This document shows positions 17,416 through 25,317 of a stretch of DNA of 46,197 bases, in pieces. Location: NCBI GenBank assembly GCA_040381555.1, contig JBEIHC010000006.1, forward strand, positions 1-46,197. The letters are read 5' to 3'. Each line of letters begins with the position of its first letter. Positions within the stretch are counted from its first letter, which is position 1. Under the pieces are notes generated by a model. The model was given only the letters and a program-made list of their open reading frames with translations, searched no databases and was not told the origin of the DNA. This DNA is from CANHCC01 sp040381555. GTDB taxonomy: Bacteria; Bacteroidota; Bacteroidia; J057; RFSG01. The position numbers were made by a program, and so were the translations under genes.

Positions 17416-19263
17416 ATGGAATATTCGGAAGATTCTTTACGCGAGCTGCGATTCAGCATCCCGGAAGACCCAGGTATTTACAAATACCTAGATGAGAAAA
17501 ACAGAATTATCTATGTAGGTAAAGCGAAGAATTTACGAAAAAGAGTAAATTCCTATTTCACAAAACAACATTCCATTGATTATAAAACCCGTATCCTTGT
17601 TTCCAGAATTCGGGATATTCAGTACACCATTACCAACACAGAGAGAGAAGCCCTCATTCTGGAAAATAGTCTGATTAAACAATATCAGCCACGATACAAT
17701 GTGATGTTGAAGGATGGAAAGACTTATCCTTATATCTGCATCAGAAATGAAAGGTTTCCCAGAGTATTTCCTACCCGAACCAAAGAAAAGGATGGGTCTA
17801 CTTATTTTGGACCTTATCCCAATGTTCGGGCCATGAATTCAATCTTAGATTTCATCCGAAAAAACTTTAAGCTGCGCACTTGTAATCTAGCATTAGCAGA
17901 AAAAAATATTCTTTCCGGTAAATTTAAAGTATGTCTTGAATTCCATATTGGTAATTGCAAAGGCCCTTGTATTGGAGCTCAACAAGAAACCAGTTACAAC
18001 CACGACATTGATTCTATTCGTCAACTACTTAAAGGAAATTACAGCACGCTTCTGCACTATCTAAAGCAGTCTATGCTGGAATGTGCAGAACAATTAGATT
18101 TTGAGCAAGCTCAGGAATTAAAAGAAAAAATTAGTTTTATTGAACGATATAAAGAAAAGGCAACGGTTGTATCTGAGAACATCAGTCAGATTGAAGTGGT
18201 GACTATTCGTACTGTTGAAGATTTAAGCGTTATCAATCACTTCCGTATTTTAAATGGTATCATTATTCAAACGCACGCATTTGATGTAAGAAAAAAAGAA
18301 TTTCAGGATGAAGAAGAGGTATTAGTAGCGGCAATCAGTAAGCTAGCGGCAGAGAGCGAAGAGTTTTATCCGGAGGTCATTTCCAATATTCCCCTTACCT
18401 CCCAAGCGGATGTTTTGCCCTTTACTGTGACGGTTCCCTTAAGGGGAGATAAGGCAAGGCTAGTACAACTCTCTGAAAAAAATTGCCTCTCTTTACTACG
18501 AGAGAAAATCTTACAAACAGACGCCAAAAAGAAAAGAGAATATCCAGAGGTATTGGAACTTCTGCAAAAGGACCTGAATCTAGCCGGAGTTCCCCGTCAT
18601 ATTGAATGTTTTGATAATTCTAATTTTCAAGGAAGTTTTCCAGTTGCCTCGATGGTCGTTTTTATTGATGGGAAGCCAGCCCGACGAGAATACAGAACAT
18701 TCAATATTAAAACGGTAGTAGGCATTGATGACTTTGCTTCGATGAAAGAAATCGTCACCCGTCGGTACAGCCGATTACTTGCTGAACAAAAAAAGTTACC
18801 TGACTTAGTAGTGGTGGATGGAGGAAAAGGTCAGCTATCTTCTGCGGCTGAAGCTCTGACGGAATTAGGGTTGGGTACCACCTTACCCATCGTAGGTATT
18901 GCCAAGAGGTTAGAGGAGATTTATTATAAAAATGACCCCGTTCCTGTTCACATAAGTAAAAAAAGTCCCTCATTAAAATTATTACAACACCTAAGAAATG
19001 AGGCTCATAAAACAGCGATAGAATTTCATCGCAAGAAAAGATTGCGGGGCACTTTAAAAACGCAACTAACAGAAGTGGAGGGGATTGGAAAAGTCACTGC
19101 TCAAAAATTACTCACCCACTTTAGGTCTCTCAATCGCCTGTTGCAAGCAAGTGAGGCAGAAATTATACAGATTGCAGGCCAATCTCGGTCAACGGCTATC
19201 CTAGACTGGAGAAATGCTCAGAATGGTTCGGATAACAAGCCGGAATCAGAACAAGATTCCTGA
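17416..19263 (+). CDS. uvrC: excinuclease ABC subunit C
   Basis: 615 aa. Dual-incision nuclease of UvrABC nucleotide excision repair. Domains in order: GIY-YIG endonuclease (about 15-95, PGIYKYLDEKNRIIYVGKAK), a Cys cluster near 150-190 (C156, C175, C183, C187), a UVR motif (about 228-246) for UvrB contact, an RNase H-like second nuclease (about 390-540, IECFDNSN and VVVDGGKGQ), and C-terminal helix-hairpin-helix (VEGIGKVTAQKLL, about 555-605). It starts 29 nt after the end of the PBP1A frame and ends before a strong bidirectional terminator. Confidence 0.97.
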   Translation: MEYSEDSLRELRFSIPEDPGIYKYLDEKNRIIYVGKAKNLRKRVNSYFTKQHSIDYKTRILVSRIRDIQYTITNTEREALILENSLIKQYQPRYNVMLKDGKTYPYICIRNERFPRVFPTRTKEKDGSTYFGPYPNVRAMNSILDFIRKNFKLRTCNLALAEKNILSGKFKVCLEFHIGNCKGPCIGAQQETSYNHDIDSIRQLLKGNYSTLLHYLKQSMLECAEQLDFEQAQELKEKISFIERYKEKATVVSENISQIEVVTIRTVEDLSVINHFRILNGIIIQTHAFDVRKKEFQDEEEVLVAAISKLAAESEEFYPEVISNIPLTSQADVLPFTVTVPLRGDKARLVQLSEKNCLSLLREKILQTDAKKKREYPEVLELLQKDLNLAGVPRHIECFDNSNFQGSFPVASMVVFIDGKPARREYRTFNIKTVVGIDDFASMKEIVTRRYSRLLAEQKKLPDLVVVDGGKGQLSSAAEALTELGLGTTLPIVGIAKRLEEIYYKNDPVPVHISKKSPSLKLLQHLRNEAHKTAIEFHRKKRLRGTLKTQLTEVEGIGKVTAQKLLTHFRSLNRLLQASEAEIIQIAGQSRSTAILDWRNAQNGSDNKPESEQDS

Positions 19264-19270
19264 AACTCCG

Positions 19271-19298
19271 CTTACCCCAAGCACGAGCTTGGGGTAAG
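19271..19298. terminator. hairpin after uvrC
   Basis: The perfect 11-bp arms CTTACCCCAAG and CTTGGGGTAAG have a 6-nt loop, 7 nt after the uvrC stop. There is no T-run directly after it, so it probably acts together with the next hairpin. Confidence 0.6.
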
Positions 19299-19308
19299 TG
19301 GAAAAGAT

Positions 19309-19348
19309 ATCAAAAAAAAGGCAGGTAAACCTGCCTTCTTTTTTGATA
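19309..19348. terminator. bidirectional terminator between uvrC and gldN
   Basis: The core stem AAGGCAGG / CCTGCCTT (19318-19325 and 19330-19337) has a 4-nt loop and is flanked by an A-run and a T-run that themselves pair (ATATCAAAAAA with TTTTTTGATAT). It suits the convergent uvrC and gldN. Confidence 0.9.
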
Positions 19349-19356
19349 TTGTTTAA

Positions 19357-20205
19357 TTAATAATGCCAAAGATTATGTTCATATTCGACCATCTGATTCC
19401 TGCGATATTCTGCCAAATCTAATGATTGTACATCCGAACGACCGGAAACATCCGTAATAACTCCATGGTACATCCGCAATTCAATTACCTCCCGCATAGA
19501 ACGATATTCTTGGTCATTATGTGGATTTTTCCACTGCGTATCATCTAATTGAGCCATTACATCAGTATATCTGAATGCAATAAAGTTATTATCCGGTGCA
19601 ACAGCTCCTGGATCCACCCATACTAGGCGTATAAACTGAACATCATAATACATGTCCGAACGCTTTTTATCAAATATCCGATCTTCAATTATTTCCAGGC
19701 GCTCAACATAAGGTGCGGCATTCAATCCGAGTCTCCCTCCCCCTCCGGTTCCAGAGTCAAGGGCATCTTCTTTACCTTCAGTATCTTCAAAACCATCGGT
19801 TGCACCGGCCTCACCATCAATCTCTTCAAAACCAGATCCCCCTTCTTCGTCTTCACCAGCACCTTTATCATTCAACTTCTTATCCTTTGCCAGCACATCA
19901 TTCCAAGTAAGCGCCTGCGCCCAAGTCAATGAATCACCATGATAGGCATTATATTTATTCATTTTCAAACCCATTAACAATGACTCTACAATTCCTTTCG
20001 TCTCCGAATACCTAGGTTTTGTATAAATCAACTCTTCTGCAAAAGTCAATGGTTTATTGATTTTTTCAGTTAATGGAATATTGATCAATATCTTTTGCCT
20101 TTTCAACTGGTCTTCATCCTTTGGGGGAAACTGTCCAAAAACAGTACTTATGGTAAGCACCCAAAGTGTGCAAAGAAAAATACCTGAATAAATTAGCGCT
20201 TTCAT
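19357..20205 (-). CDS. gldN: T9SS/gliding protein GldN (PorN)
   Basis: 282 aa starting at the ATG at 20205, which gives a clean signal peptide (MKALIYSGIFLCTLWVLTIS, cleaved near FGQF); the longer in-frame start at 20238 would overlap gldM. GldN is periplasmic and binds the GldK ring under the outer membrane. Family-typical segments are visible near the C-terminus (RSDMYYDVQFIRLVWVDPG, and REVIELRMYHGVITDVSG). An acidic Gly/Asp/Glu-rich insertion occupies about residues 115-165 and looks like a flexible linker between the two parts. It is the last gene of the porP-gldKLMN run, 10 nt after gldM, and is followed by a terminator. Confidence 0.92.
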   Translation of the reverse strand: MKALIYSGIFLCTLWVLTISTVFGQFPPKDEDQLKRQKILINIPLTEKINKPLTFAEELIYTKPRYSETKGIVESLLMGLKMNKYNAYHGDSLTWAQALTWNDVLAKDKKLNDKGAGEDEEGGSGFEEIDGEAGATDGFEDTEGKEDALDSGTGGGGRLGLNAAPYVERLEIIEDRIFDKKRSDMYYDVQFIRLVWVDPGAVAPDNNFIAFRYTDVMAQLDDTQWKNPHNDQEYRSMREVIELRMYHGVITDVSGRSDVQSLDLAEYRRNQMVEYEHNLWHY

Positions 20206-20215
20206 AGGCATAATT

Positions 20216-21904
20216 TTAATTACTGATAACGGCACCAATGATTCTTTCAGTCAAACCAAAAGATTCTTCAATTTTCTGATTTTTAAAATTGACACGGAAA
20301 ATCTTGTCAACTTCAACATATATCTTAGTTCCGGCATCATCATTTTGCAAGCTAACGCCCAATTGAAGTGAAATCCCGGAACGGGCATCTTTTCCAGAAC
20401 CACTTTGATTCAAAACAGCCTTTGGAGCTGATAACCCTCTGGCAACCTTAACTGTAACCTGAGAAATCTCATAGCGGGCATCTGCAGGTAATTTTTCTAA
20501 AAATTCTTTATCTGGAACAATCTTTAGAGTTAGATTACTTTTTTTCGGTATAGGAGTAGTACCATCATAAGGCTTTCCATTAGCAATTAGTTGAATGGAA
20601 GGTCGTGGAGGACCAATTACACTATATTTAATGTCATCAATCTTCAAATTCTGGCCGTTTGTATTCGAAGTAACTCCTACAATACACTCTTTACCTTGAG
20701 GAACGATGGTAAATATTTTTTTATTGGCTGGATCTTGAATTACATCGGCACCACCACTGGCTGAAATAACAGGATTGTACAAATCTCCTAAGGCAGGAAC
20801 ATCAATATTAATCTTGTTTCCACAGGCACGATATAAGTTCTGTACAGATTTTGAGGTAATTACCACTTCCGGTTTCCGAACAACAAACTCCCCTTTTACA
20901 GGCAATAAAGCAAATGTACCATCAGCTTTAGGTACCTTAATATTAGCAGAATATGCTTGTTTCTTCTCATTCTGACCTTCTGCAAAGCCACCCTGAGCTC
21001 CAACGGATAAAATAGCAAAGTTCCCACTAGGATCTGTTTTAATGCCTGCTCCTTCGAAAGAAGGCTTTATTTCGTTAGAAGCCATTGAAACATACAACTT
21101 TGTTTCAAATTGTAACCCTGCAGGTACAATTTGAGAAACAGGCGCATCCACAGCAATCAAAGAATCGATTTTAAAGGTAATATTAGAAAGACGCTGCTTC
21201 AACACATTGAGCACCTTTGTCTGCACAGTATTAATGTCCGATTTATACTTCTCCAAAAGTGCAATATTCGCAATCAAAGGAACATCATGAAATGTCAAAT
21301 ACTCCCAAGTTTTCTCTTTATTCTCAGGACTAGAAACACTTGGGTCATCTTTAGGCTCAAGGCAAATAGGTGCGAACTTAGTAGAATCCTTAAGAGAGTT
21401 TTGCATGAAATCATTTGCCCAACTTACATACCCATTTAGGCCGTCTTTCAGTTTCATAGCCTCTCCATTTCCTCTACCCCCATTTGCTGCATCATCGATG
21501 CCCAAAAAGAGATTCATATTAATCGTATTTTCATCCTTTTTTTCAATCGAACCAGTTTGAGGATCTTTGTTTCCATATTCCGGCTGACCTAAAATATCAA
21601 TCAAAGATTGAACATAATTGGTGAGATTTTGTGAACGCTGCATCAATGTGTCGGTCATGGCCAAAAGCGGTTCATTTTTCTTATTCCCGCCCTCCATTTC
21701 CTTTGTTACAGCATCTTTAATCTGAGAAGCGAAGTCTTCGTTGCTTTGAGAAACCACCTTCGCGGATTCTCTCAAGGATATACCTAAAGTCTCGAAAGAC
21801 TGAAGTACCTCCTTAGCCACATTCATCGCCAGTAGGGCTAGAAGAACGAGGTACATCATACCTATCATCTTCTGCCGTGGTGTCTCTTTACCTCCTCCTG
21901 ACAT
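20216..21904 (-). CDS. gldM: T9SS/gliding protein GldM (PorM)
   Basis: 562 aa. Inner-membrane partner of GldL in the T9SS rotary motor. The N-terminus has the GldM signature: SGGGKETPRQKMIGMMYLVL then a single transmembrane helix (about 15-33, LVLLALLAMNVAKEVL), followed by a long periplasmic region of helical then Ig-like domains (D1-D4) that reaches the GldK/N ring. Length is close to the family norm (about 515-560). It starts 35 nt after gldL. Confidence 0.96.
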   Translation of the reverse strand: MSGGGKETPRQKMIGMMYLVLLALLAMNVAKEVLQSFETLGISLRESAKVVSQSNEDFASQIKDAVTKEMEGGNKKNEPLLAMTDTLMQRSQNLTNYVQSLIDILGQPEYGNKDPQTGSIEKKDENTINMNLFLGIDDAANGGRGNGEAMKLKDGLNGYVSWANDFMQNSLKDSTKFAPICLEPKDDPSVSSPENKEKTWEYLTFHDVPLIANIALLEKYKSDINTVQTKVLNVLKQRLSNITFKIDSLIAVDAPVSQIVPAGLQFETKLYVSMASNEIKPSFEGAGIKTDPSGNFAILSVGAQGGFAEGQNEKKQAYSANIKVPKADGTFALLPVKGEFVVRKPEVVITSKSVQNLYRACGNKINIDVPALGDLYNPVISASGGADVIQDPANKKIFTIVPQGKECIVGVTSNTNGQNLKIDDIKYSVIGPPRPSIQLIANGKPYDGTTPIPKKSNLTLKIVPDKEFLEKLPADARYEISQVTVKVARGLSAPKAVLNQSGSGKDARSGISLQLGVSLQNDDAGTKIYVEVDKIFRVNFKNQKIEESFGLTERIIGAVISN

Positions 21905-21939
21905 TATTTATATTCCTCCGGTTATAAGTTAAATATGAA

Positions 21940-22809
21940 TTAGCGATTTCCTCCAAGGTTCATGGCAGTCAACATATTGCCATAAATCACATTGAGAGAA
22001 TGCAGGTTGTTGGTCAATTGAGAAACTTCTTTCTTATACTGTTCAGTATCCTTCGAAGCTTCTACCATATTATTCATCGCGGAAGAAAGACTACCATAGA
22101 ATTGATTCATAGAACGAAGGTGGGCCTGTGCATCCTGAAGTTCTAATTCATAAACTGTATTCAAGGAAGATAAATTACGGGTAACAGCTTGAACCTGTTC
22201 ATGATAAGCGCGCGCATCTTCAATGGAGTTGGAAAACTGTGACATAGCATCAACCGTAGTTTCATACTTGTTATTCAACATATCCACCTTCTCCGCAGCT
22301 TGCTTGATTTTAGAAGAATATTCCTCTGTAGCCAATGTTGCATCGGTGATGCCTGAAAGATGGCTAACATTATTTCTGAGCCCTTCCAATGACTCTGACA
22401 ATGACTCGAACAACTCAGGGCCTAGCTTTGAATTTTTTAGAGCTGCGTCTGTATCTCCTAATAAGTTGTTTGAATGATGACCGTGACCATTACCATGACC
22501 CAAAGCTTTTGCCTCGTCCTCATCCCCTTCAAGCTTTAACTCCTCTAAATCGGCAAATTCATCTTGCTCAGCCAGTTCAGGATATACTTTCGACCATTCT
22601 AGATCTTCATGAATTGGTTCCAATACCGAAATAGCGAAAATAAGTGCCTCGGTACCTAGCCCTACAATAAGCATGATATTGGCACCTGGAAGGTGAAGGA
22701 TCTTAAAAAGAGCCCCGATAATTACTACTGAAGCACCCAGTCCATAAACATACTTCATGATGTTTTTCCACTTCCGACTCTCGAAAAAACTTTTTTTCTT
22801 TCCTGACAT
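21940..22809 (-). CDS. gldL: T9SS/gliding motor protein GldL (PorL)
   Basis: 289 aa. Inner-membrane stator-like component that converts proton motive force to rotation with GldM. Two transmembrane helices occupy about 17-36 and 44-64 (YGLGASVVIIGALFKILHLPG and IMLIVGLGTEALIFAISVLE); the second contains the conserved Glu thought to carry protons. A His/Gly-rich loop (about 104-112, GHGNGHGHH) separates the membrane part from a long cytoplasmic coiled coil (about 130-285). The gene lies 99 bp after gldK. Confidence 0.95.
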   Translation of the reverse strand: MSGKKKSFFESRKWKNIMKYVYGLGASVVIIGALFKILHLPGANIMLIVGLGTEALIFAISVLEPIHEDLEWSKVYPELAEQDEFADLEELKLEGDEDEAKALGHGNGHGHHSNNLLGDTDAALKNSKLGPELFESLSESLEGLRNNVSHLSGITDATLATEEYSSKIKQAAEKVDMLNNKYETTVDAMSQFSNSIEDARAYHEQVQAVTRNLSSLNTVYELELQDAQAHLRSMNQFYGSLSSAMNNMVEASKDTEQYKKEVSQLTNNLHSLNVIYGNMLTAMNLGGNR

Positions 22810-22908
22810 AATGGTTAAGCGTTAATTAATTTTGACCGAAATAATGCAAATAAACTGAACTGGTAAGGATGGATTTACACACCTAAAATGTGAATAAACC
22901 AACTAGTC

Positions 22909-23976
22909 TTATAGGTTGCTACCGTCTCTAGCAATCTGAGTGGATACACAACGAAACCCAATGAAGGATTTGGTAGAGTCAACATACTCGTAAGTGCGTG
23001 ATCCACATGAAAGGAAATAACCAATATCCTTCCAAGAACCACCCCGAATCACTTTGCGGATTTTGGCACCACCTGGCTGACGCATTGGATTATCGTAGTT
23101 ATAAGAGCGTACATCCGAAGGACCGAATTTTATTACATCATAAAAAACTGGATTCAAATCATGTGCATAGGTATAACCAGATTCTTCAAAATCATCCTCA
23201 CACCATTCTGCAACATTCCCAGGCATGCACCATAGATTGTAATCGTTGGGCCAATAAGACAATACCGGACAGGTATAATCAAAGTTATCTGCAATATAAT
23301 CGCCCCTACCTGGTTTAAAGTTAGCTAAGAAACACCCAGCAGCATTTTTTATGTATGGACTCTCCCAAGGATACAATGTATGCTCATACCCTCCACGAGA
23401 AGCATACTCCCACTCAGCCTCGGTCGGAAGGCGGAATCTAGGAATAGGCAGTAAACCTACTTCTAAGCGAAAGTTGTTATAATGGGCTGTTCTCCACTGA
23501 CAAAAATAGGAAGCTGCATACCAGTTAACTCCAACAACTGGATACTCATCAAATGCTGGATGCCAAAAGTAAGCCTCTGTATAGGGCTCATTATAAGCAA
23601 AGGCAAAATCATTAATCCAAACCATTGTGTCGGGATAAACCAAAGCTGCCATTTCGGCCGGTAAAGTATCTTTGGCTGTCTCCAAAAATTGACGATACTC
23701 ATTATTAGTAATCTCTGTATCGTCCATGTAAAATGCACTAACCGTGATTTGTCGGTTCAATGCAACATTCGATACATTTATATCCTGGTCATTGTTTCCC
23801 ATATGGAAGGAACCCGCAGGAATAACAACCATTCCATACGGTGTGGGTTGATCCCAAGGCGGACGATTGGTGATGCCTGTTAATTCGCCTCCTCCTCCAG
23901 TTTCTCCTCCTCCAAACAAGCCACACCCACTGACAAATACAGCAATGATTGCGAAAAGACCGATTAGCTTTCTCAT
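22909..23976 (-). CDS. gldK: T9SS lipoprotein GldK (PorK), FGE-sulfatase fold
   Basis: 355 aa from the ATG at 23976, giving a lipoprotein signal with lipobox VSGC (C18); an upstream in-frame Met at 24003 adds only nine unlikely residues. The mature protein is a formylglycine-generating-enzyme-like domain (about 45-345: GSFHMGNNDQD, DDTEITNNEYRQFL, RLPTEAEWEYASRGG, RGGSWKD) used structurally, not enzymatically. GldK forms the periplasmic ring with GldN. It is distinguished from GldJ by its place directly before gldL. It has its own strong promoter at 24021-24052. Confidence 0.94.
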   Translation of the reverse strand: MRKLIGLFAIIAVFVSGCGLFGGGETGGGGELTGITNRPPWDQPTPYGMVVIPAGSFHMGNNDQDINVSNVALNRQITVSAFYMDDTEITNNEYRQFLETAKDTLPAEMAALVYPDTMVWINDFAFAYNEPYTEAYFWHPAFDEYPVVGVNWYAASYFCQWRTAHYNNFRLEVGLLPIPRFRLPTEAEWEYASRGGYEHTLYPWESPYIKNAAGCFLANFKPGRGDYIADNFDYTCPVLSYWPNDYNLWCMPGNVAEWCEDDFEESGYTYAHDLNPVFYDVIKFGPSDVRSYNYDNPMRQPGGAKIRKVIRGGSWKDIGYFLSCGSRTYEYVDSTKSFIGFRCVSTQIARDGSNL

Positions 23977-24020
23977 ACCTATTTTATAATACACTTGGAG
24001 CACTCAAGCAATTTGATACA

Positions 24021-24052
24021 CAAATATACACAGCTTTGTTGAAAAAATCAAA
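24021..24052 (-). promoter_or_regulatory. Bacteroidota promoter in front of gldK
   Basis: On the minus strand TTTG (24049-24052), 20 nt, TATATTTG (24021-24028), an exact -7 consensus, 45 nt upstream of the gldK ATG. This suggests gldKLMN can be transcribed independently of porP. Confidence 0.65.
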
Positions 24053-24155
24053 TCTTCATTTCCGAAAACATTCCATTCACGCAAAAAATACATACTGTTA
24101 TGTAAAATTTCAGGGCTTAAACTAGGAAATTTCAGAAATTTGACAAGTATTGAAA

Positions 24156-25190
24156 TTAATACTTTTTCTCAAAAGTATCCATATCGAAGCTCGGCAGACG
24201 ATTTGGTTTGGGGAAAGTATAGGAAACAATAACCTCATGAGTTCCACTCGTGAAAGCACTCAGCTCACTGAGGGTATAATCATAAGAATAGGCAATAAAC
24301 AGACGACTATTGGTGTGGAATCCAACGATTCCAACAAAAGCATCTCTGTTACGAATTCCGGTCTTATCTGTACTCGCCGATTCTGAGTTAGAAGGAACTA
24401 TCCTTCCCCTATAAGAGAGACCAAAAACCAAAGGACTTACATGAACATTGGCGTTAAAGTCATACTGAAACGAACGCCAATCGGTTTTTATAAAAACACT
24501 GGGCTCCAAATACACTGGTGCATTTTGAGATAATCTGAAGTTATAACCAGAAGTTAGGGTAAACTGACGATTTAAAATAACCTCCCCCGTGGTAGTGAAA
24601 TTACTCAGCCTTGGCTCTAATAGGTGAGAGATAGAAGCTCCTGCATAAAATTTATGCCTACCCTGATCCTTTAACATGGGAATATAAAAATAGGCACCTG
24701 AACCTAAATCTGGTACTATATTTACCTGTGCGCCATTCAACAATGTAGGATCAATGCCAATCGCTGTATTATATCGCCAATCGGGATTAATAGATTTTTG
24801 CCAGAAACCAGCGGAAATACCTAATTGAAGAATACTCGTAGGAACATTGTTTTTGCGGGAGGTTACTAAACGGAAAGCATATTGCCCCCCTGCGCCTAAT
24901 GTGCCTATTGGTCCAATACGGTCTGCCATTGCATATCCACCTACCCCACCCCCTAATCGATCGGCTCTTCCATTTATTGAAAACAATGCAGTATTGGGAG
25001 CTCCTTCAATCCCAACCCATTGCATTCTTCCTGCAAGGGTGAAATTAGTTGTGCGCAATGAACCTGAATGTGCTGGATTCAAATACTGTTTATTAAACAT
25101 AAACATACTCAACTGAGGATCTTGCTGAGCCTGAACCAGACCAGCCATTATCCCAACTGTGAGTAGTATTATCTGTACGAATCCTTTCAT
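24156..25190 (-). CDS. porP: PorP/SprF family T9SS outer-membrane protein
   Basis: 344 aa from the ATG at 25190; the start at 25283 would put 31 extra residues before a clear signal peptide (MKGFVQIILLTVGIMAGLVQAQ). The motif DPQLSMFMFNKQYLNPAHSGS directly after cleavage is the PorP/SprF hallmark, and the remainder alternates as a beta-barrel to the end. PorP-type proteins sit in the outer membrane and attach GldK/N or cargo to the translocon. It lies 180 bp upstream of gldK, in the same porPKLMN order as in Porphyromonas. Confidence 0.93.
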   Translation of the reverse strand: MKGFVQIILLTVGIMAGLVQAQQDPQLSMFMFNKQYLNPAHSGSLRTTNFTLAGRMQWVGIEGAPNTALFSINGRADRLGGGVGGYAMADRIGPIGTLGAGGQYAFRLVTSRKNNVPTSILQLGISAGFWQKSINPDWRYNTAIGIDPTLLNGAQVNIVPDLGSGAYFYIPMLKDQGRHKFYAGASISHLLEPRLSNFTTTGEVILNRQFTLTSGYNFRLSQNAPVYLEPSVFIKTDWRSFQYDFNANVHVSPLVFGLSYRGRIVPSNSESASTDKTGIRNRDAFVGIVGFHTNSRLFIAYSYDYTLSELSAFTSGTHEVIVSYTFPKPNRLPSFDMDTFEKKY

Positions 25191-25254
25191 CAATCGCAAA
25201 CCAGAGGCTATAGGTGATTTATGACTTGAAATAACTATGAATATTTTGCAAACG

Positions 25255-25262
25255 CAAATGTA
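25255..25262 (-). promoter_or_regulatory. candidate -7 box TACATTTG upstream of porP
   Basis: Exact TAnnTTTG match on the minus strand, 65 nt before the porP ATG at 25190. The -33 element is not convincing. Confidence 0.4.
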
Positions 25263-25317
25263 GGTAAAAATTCTGAAATTCATGTCTGTTCATCCTTCAA
25301 TAAATACCATCTGACAA

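Noticed and set aside
22909..23976. Active sulfatase-modifying enzyme
   Set aside because: The FGE-like fold is present, but the lipobox and its place directly before gldL identify the structural T9SS protein GldK.
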